Source: Isoetes taiwanensis (lineage: Eukaryota; Streptophyta; Lycopodiopsida; Isoetales; Isoetaceae). From it: DNA of 64,000 nt. Both the position numbers and the translations under genes were made by a program. Below are positions 59,266-64,000 of the stretch, in pieces. The notes beneath the pieces are model-generated. The model made no database searches. It was not told the origin of the DNA and worked only from the letters and a program-made list of their open reading frames with translations. Position 1 is the stretch's first letter. Each line of letters starts with the position of its first letter. Where the stretch lies: positions 1,638,988 to 1,702,987 of the forward strand of contig JAJEKV010000060.1 in the NCBI GenBank assembly GCA_021234155.1, given 5' to 3'.

Positions 59266-60640
59266 TCAAGCCAGTAATTCATTAGGGACAGTCTGTTGCA
59301 ACAACCTCTTTCTATAACTAGGTGCAATTTTCAACAATGTAAAAAGATCTACACTTACTTTAGAACTTTTAAGCAAAGCATCTACCTCATCAAGGTCTTG
59401 ATCCTTCTTACCATACCTTTGGCGAGTGGGTGGGGCTATTTCCTGGGGGGGAACTTCCACAATAGGGGCTGGTGGTAGTATTGGCATCTTAGAAACTTCC
59501 ACAATAGGGGCTGGTGGTAGTATTGGCATCTTAGAAGCTTCTGGAATATGTCTACTCGACTCAGCAGGCCTATTGGCCTCACTCATGCTTCTAGTCTGCA
59601 GCACCACCATCATCTCTTTAATCTTTGGAATCTTTATTGCATGTATAAACCTTATAGAAGTAGTAGGTTCAGTAAATCTCACATGGGGACTTGGTTCAGA
59701 CTTCTTTTCTCTCTCTTGTCTAGCAAAATACTTTTTAAAAGAACATTTGTAGTTAGTATGGCCAACTCTATTACAAAAGGCACAAACTGGACACTCTTTA
59801 CCAAAGTGGCCTTTCCTATTGCACTTAGGACACATTCTCCAATAACAGATATCAACTGGATGTGAAGTTCTATTTGCAAAGAATGCATTCTGGAAAAGTT
59901 TTACCTGCTCTAGATGTTTTGAGCTCCACAATTTGTTTAGTTACCTCTGCCAAAGCTTCAGTTACCTTGGACAAGTCTAGCCTTCCTCTTTTCTTTGTGC
60001 ACAGCATAGACTAGAATAGAATGGTGAGGCTCATAAGGACCATCAGTAGCATCAGGGTAGAAAGGATCATAATGAAAGTCATTGTGCTTTTCTGGTAGGA
60101 TAGAAAACATCTTAATAAGCTCAGTTGTCTTGGCAAAGACCTTATAGATAGAGTCAAAGCCTTCAACAGCTTGGATCTTGATGAGTTTCCTCTGAATTTC
60201 TAGTGTAGAAAACAAGCCCTTGATAAAAGAGGAAACTAAGAAGAATGTAGGGATAGTAACTTGGCACTTTTGGCATCTGCTCATAAAAATGCTGAATATC
60301 TCTTTGTATCGACTCAACTTTCACCTGCATAGATGGAAAAAGAGTGTAATTCATTGAGAAGATCTTGACGTGCAGCTGGCTTACCAAATCTGTCCTAAAA
60401 CTTCTTGATAAGGTCATCCCATGTGTTGGTTTCCATAAGCTCCTCATAAGTTAGCCAAGCTCCAGCCTCAGCACCTTCTTTGAAGCATTTTTTAAATTTT
60501 GACATCTTACAACCGTTTATGAAACCATAATCCCTGTAATACTCTTCGAAGACTCTCAGAAAGTTATTAGCATTCAGATTTGAATCAAAAGTAGGCAAAG
60601 GAACTGGAACATTCAATTCAAATTGATTTGAAGCAAACTA
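59266..60640 (-). pseudogene. Gypsy gag with two zinc knuckles, broken
   Basis: The N-terminal piece (60616-60395) holds NVPVPLPTFDSNLNANNFLR, FEEYYRDYG and WLTYEELMETNTWDDLIKKF, typical of Retrotrans_gag. Middle pieces (60447-59958) are frameshifted. The C-terminal frame 59931-59266 has two CCHC knuckles, CPKCNRKGHFGKEC and CAFCNRVGHTNYKC, for RNA packaging. A proline-rich 14-residue tandem repeat (MPILPPAPIVEV, DNA copies 59452-59493 and 59494-59535) follows. Confidence 0.82.
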
Positions 60641-62229
60641 GTAGAGAAACTAGGAAGTAAAGGCTTCTCCCTCATGTGTTCTGATGCTTCCAAATCCTCC
60701 CGTGGTTCTTGCTCTGCTGATAACTTTTATTTTGGAGCCATGAGTTCTTGAGATCCAGGAGGATCTTGGTAGAACCTCCAAGGTGTTGACCCTCAACCTG
60801 GCTTTAAAGGTTAACCACTATAAGCCAACCTGAGACTATGCTCAAGTTGGGGTTAGAACCGGACTTCAAGAGATCTTCAGATCATGCTCAACATTGGTCA
60901 ATATCAAACTTGAGCGCTTCTGGGCCTTCAAAAAGTTTTTTCTAACTGTTACCCCAATTATAGTTCAAGTTTTTTTTTTTTTTAATTTCTGGCATCTTAG
61001 GGCTTAATTTTTGGGTTAATGCAGCTCCTCAGGCACGGGAATCCATGATCAGACGAGTTTCAGTGGCTAAGAACCCAAATCCAGCGTCATTTGGACAAGT
61101 TTCTAGATTTAAGGTTCACCTTAAGAAATTTTGGCCATGGTCTTTTATATTTGGCTATAAAAATCCCAAGGCTCTTTGATCTTGAGAAAATGTTCTTGGC
61201 ACAAAATTTTGAGTCTTGCCAATATTTTTGAAGACCTTGGGGTAGAATTTTATGAAATCTTGGATATGGAATTCCACAAGGTCCACTTCTAGTGAAGCAA
61301 AAAGATCATGTGTGCATTTGACGACTTGATAAGGGAAAAATAGGTAAAATGAAAGTCACATGGTGGTGATGGTAATGAAATGAAAAATAGTGTATGGAAC
61401 AAAGGGTATGGGGCCTTTGAAAATAGAAATAGAACATGGGTTTAAGGTGGTTGAAAGGAGGGGCATAAGGGACATACAAGTAAATGTAGACAAATGGGCT
61501 AGGCAAAAATTTCTCAAAGGGCAATTATGGCAAAATAAACATAGCAAAGGTGGAAATAAAATATGGATAAAAGGGATGGGGAAAATGACTAAGCAAAAGA
61601 GTGCAATGATGGAAATAGTGGGATAAAATGGAATATAGATGTGCGATAGGAAAAAATGGCTAGGATTGGAAATTGTATACCATAGGGTCTTCCAAACTCT
61701 AACTTCCAAACTTCAAATAAGTATCTTCCAATCTTCATATCCCAGAATCTTCTAGAGCATATCTTTGACTAAATATTTGGCCTCAAATAGAGTACCTGTC
61801 ATGGAATTTGACCTTGAATACTTGTGTTGACTTTGAAGATGGACATCCTTCGTCATCCACATCAATGTTGACTTTCAAGCTCTTCCAAACTTTGACCTAG
61901 TCTTCCAAGATGACTTGACCTAGTCTTAATGCATAGACCAATAGTTACTATGTTGCCCTTTTGGGCATGAATATCTGGACCTTTAAAACGATCAAAATGG
62001 TAATCTCACCCGAGGGGCTGATGTCATGCATGGAGTTGAAATGGCGTGGTATAGAAACGAGGAATATTGCATCATGGGCGAGGTTAAAGCGGGACAAACC
62101 ACAAAGATAGGCGCATCAAGCACAAATATTGCAAGAAGAAGCAAAGATGGATGTATCGACTTATGGAAGGGACTCCAAAGGAAAAAGCAAAAGGTTTCAA
62201 GACAAAACATGTAATGTACATGAAGTGTT
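60641..62229. other. Region between gypsy gag and copia pol; no gene recognised
   Basis: It should contain the gypsy 5' LTR and leader plus the copia gag/integrase, but neither is readable. A T15-T16 run lies at about 60970-60985 (possible minus-strand poly(A)). Repeated 'cttccaa' strings occur at 61690-61910. Minus frame 61356-61709 is histidine/phenylalanine-rich and probably fortuitous. Confidence 0.35.
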
Positions 62230-63690
62230 AATTTCGTTGGATACTAATCCTATTACATATAAAGAAGTTGTGACTGGAATATATGCACAAAGGTAGAAAG
62301 TTGCCATGAATGACGAAATGGATTTGTTTAGGAGAAATAAAACTTATGGTGTGGTTGAAATGCGCAAAGAAGAAAACGTAGTAGGAAATAAATGGATCTA
62401 TCAAATAAAACATGGTGCAGATGGAAAAAATATCAAATACAAGGCAAGGCTTTCCTTAGAAGAAAGGAGTAGATTATGAGGAAACTTTTTTGTCTATTGT
62501 CAACTTTGCTAGTATGAAAATGGTCCTAGCAATTGCAAATGCCTTCGACCTAGAACTACATCATGGACATAAGCACATCTTTTCTCCATTCCAAACTTGA
62601 TGAGGAAATATTCATGAGACAAGCACCTAGATTCGAGCAGGGAATTAGCTTAGTGTAGAAATTGAATAGGGTTGTCAATGGGTTTTGGAAAGTCACGGAA
62701 ACAATGATGTAAGTGCATGGACTAGGCAATAGGATTTTGCAAAGTTGAAAAATAAAGGGAATCTGTATATGTTCAAACAGGGTGAGCAATATTGCATAAT
62801 CGCTCTCTACGTAGATGACTGCATTATGGCAGCACCTAACTTGGAGATAATGAATCAGTGGAACATCCAGATCAAAATGATTGATCTGGATGGGCTCACA
62901 AAGTTTCTAGGAATAGAAGTCATGAGAGACAGGAAAAATAAAAGACTTGTCCTCAGTCAAGATAAATATATCCAACAAATACTTGACAGATTTCATATGG
63001 CTACTTGTAAAGTGGTTAAGTCTCCCATGGTACCTGGTACAAAATTGTCAAATGAGATTTCTCCTGGATTTCTCCTAAAAGTAGCAAATGGTGCCTTATA
63101 TGGAATTGATTGGATGCTTGATTTATTTAATGCTTGCCGAGGCGATATAACTTTATCGTTAACATGCTCGTGAATGTAAAACAATCAGTATACCTTTGGA
63201 TGGCGACCGAGTCTTGAGGTATCTTAAGAATTTTCAGATCTTGGCATTAGTCGCTCAAACTACTTACAGTTAGAAGGTTTTTGTGATGGAAGACGGTCCA
63301 CCTCTGGCTTTGTAGTGCTTTTAGGAGGAGGCCAGATTTCATGGAAGTGTAAGAAATGGACATCTATAACACTATCTCCTACTCAAGCAGAATTATTATT
63401 GTTACAATGATTACAAAAGAGATAGTTTAGGCAAGAAGATTAATGGTTGAGCTCGGTGTTATCCAAAGAGGTTCTATCATGCATGAATGAACAAAACATA
63501 TATGAGATAGCATTGCATTTTGTAAGAGATATGACAGATAAAGAGCCGATACAGTTACATCATGCCAATTAAGATTTACAATGTTTTGATATCCTGACCA
63601 AGCCTCTAGTGGAAAGGAAGTTTGTATGGTTCAGAAAATAGATTGGTTGCTCAAATAACAGGTTTGCAAATGGAAGTGAACATATGACAT
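62230..63690 (+). pseudogene. Ty1/copia pol relic: reverse transcriptase and RNase H
   Basis: Plus-strand RT text: AMNDEMDLFRRNKTYGVVEM, NKWIYQIKHGADGKNIKYKA (62300-62450), then the open piece 62745-63173 with CIIALYVDDCIMAAPNLEIM (YVDD catalytic motif), LTKFLGIEVMRD, RLVLSQDKYIQQIL and CKVVKSPMVPG. RNase H/connection follow: EGFCDGRRSTSGFVVLLGGG, QISWKCKKW, LSPTQAELLLL (about 63270-63405) and DILTKPLVERKF near the 3' end. RT then RNase H at the 3' end is copia order. Several stops and frameshifts. Confidence 0.87.
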
Positions 63691-63691
63691 G

Positions 63692-63790
63692 AAAGGAGGA
63701 TGTTGAAATATTCATGTCATATGTGATCTTCAGGATATCCACAGGCAATGCATATACTCATTTCTTGCTAGATCCAAAGGGTTGAAATTA
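63692..63790 (+). repeat. Copia polypurine tract and start of the 3' LTR
   Basis: The tract aaaggagga (63692-63700) immediately precedes tgttgaaata (63701), the canonical TG LTR start, just after the pol relic. The first 83 bases match 56790-56872. The outer LTR end is not identified; a marked sequence change after 63783 suggests an early break or a longer LTR. Confidence 0.75.
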
Positions 63791-63860
63791 TTTGCATAGA
63801 GGATATGATGGGCCGCGAATATTTTACTAGGTACAAGCCATCGCGGTAAATGTCAGACGT

Positions 63861-64000
63861 GGGCATGTTATAGCCAGCCTTAAATGACAAAAATCCGCTA
63901 AGTCCACAAAAGCGTTGTGTAATTTTTTTGCATGGCTATAACATGTCAAAGACACAGATATACCACGGATATGCCCGTGGCTATAACATGACAATGTCCA
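63861..64000. repeat. Inverted/direct repeat cluster at the window edge
   Basis: catgttatagcc near 63864 is the reverse complement of ggctataacatg, which occurs at about 63943 and again at about 63981. A MITE with inverted ends or a small palindromic array may begin here and continue past the window. Confidence 0.55.

Larger units (their letters stand above)
56880..60640 (-). mobile_element. Ty3/gypsy relic with gag-PR-RNaseH-RT order, truncated at its 3' end
   Basis: Minus-strand domains from right to left: gag with double zinc knuckle, aspartic protease, an RNase H domain, then reverse transcriptase, broken off at about 56880 next to a copia LTR fragment. The RNase H between protease and RT is unusual. 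A 322-bp MITE lies inside the RT. No LTR or primer-binding site could be found on the right side. Frames remain long, so decay is moderate. The missing 3' half (RT-connection RNase H, integrase, LTR) leaves its exact lineage open. Confidence 0.85.

Noticed and set aside
59426-59865. Plus frames rich in Gly/Ser/Ile
   Set aside because: Antisense to the gag proline-rich repeat and zinc knuckles.
60960-60990. Poly(T) run as the tail of a minus-strand retroposon
   Set aside because: No flanking target-site duplication or LINE/SINE body could be matched to it.

Overview
The window reads as nuclear DNA of a land plant. It is AT-rich, has GT/AG introns, poly(A)-tailed retroposons and many decayed plant-type transposons, and carries one long intronless pentatricopeptide-repeat (PPR) gene. 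That gene has ten back-to-back 31-residue S-type repeats. I associate that architecture with seed-free vascular plants (fern or lycophyte), but this is an inference. There is no sign of bacterial or organellar organisation.

Layout. 1-7.7 kb: mostly non-coding, with a local duplication. 7.7-8.5 kb: a retroposon with poly(A) and a 16-bp target duplication. 10.67-14.73 kb: a complete-ended pogo/Tigger-like DNA transposon (TA target duplication, 21-bp terminal inverted repeats, decayed DDE transposase on the minus strand). 15.37-17.33 kb: the PPR gene (minus), with a near-perfect hairpin just upstream of its start. 19.3-21.2 kb: a second pogo-like transposase relic (plus). 22.1-27 kb: gene debris, including a TMEM115/rhomboid-like exon fragment, a trihelix transcription-factor pseudogene and a possible isolated exon. 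28.6-29.7 kb: an L1-type LINE relic (minus). 30.6-42.4 kb: an old chromodomain-bearing Ty3/gypsy element with diverged LTRs (minus). 43.6-43.8 kb: a long CT microsatellite. 44.6-46 kb: a Ty1/copia relic (minus). 48.54-49.39 kb: a three-exon gene for a small conserved plant protein (minus). 50.4-56.3 kb: several local tandem duplications and a degenerate tandem array. 56.8-60.6 kb: a second Ty3/gypsy relic (minus) in which an RNase H domain lies between protease and reverse transcriptase, interrupted by a 322-bp MITE. 62.2-64 kb: a Ty1/copia relic (plus) with polypurine tract and 3' LTR start.

Only two genes look functional: the PPR gene (probably organelle RNA processing) and the small three-exon gene of unknown role. 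Nearly everything else is transposon-derived or gene debris. No prokaryotic-style system, CRISPR array, rRNA or intact tRNA gene was seen. The most unusual item is the RNase H-before-RT order in the second gypsy element.
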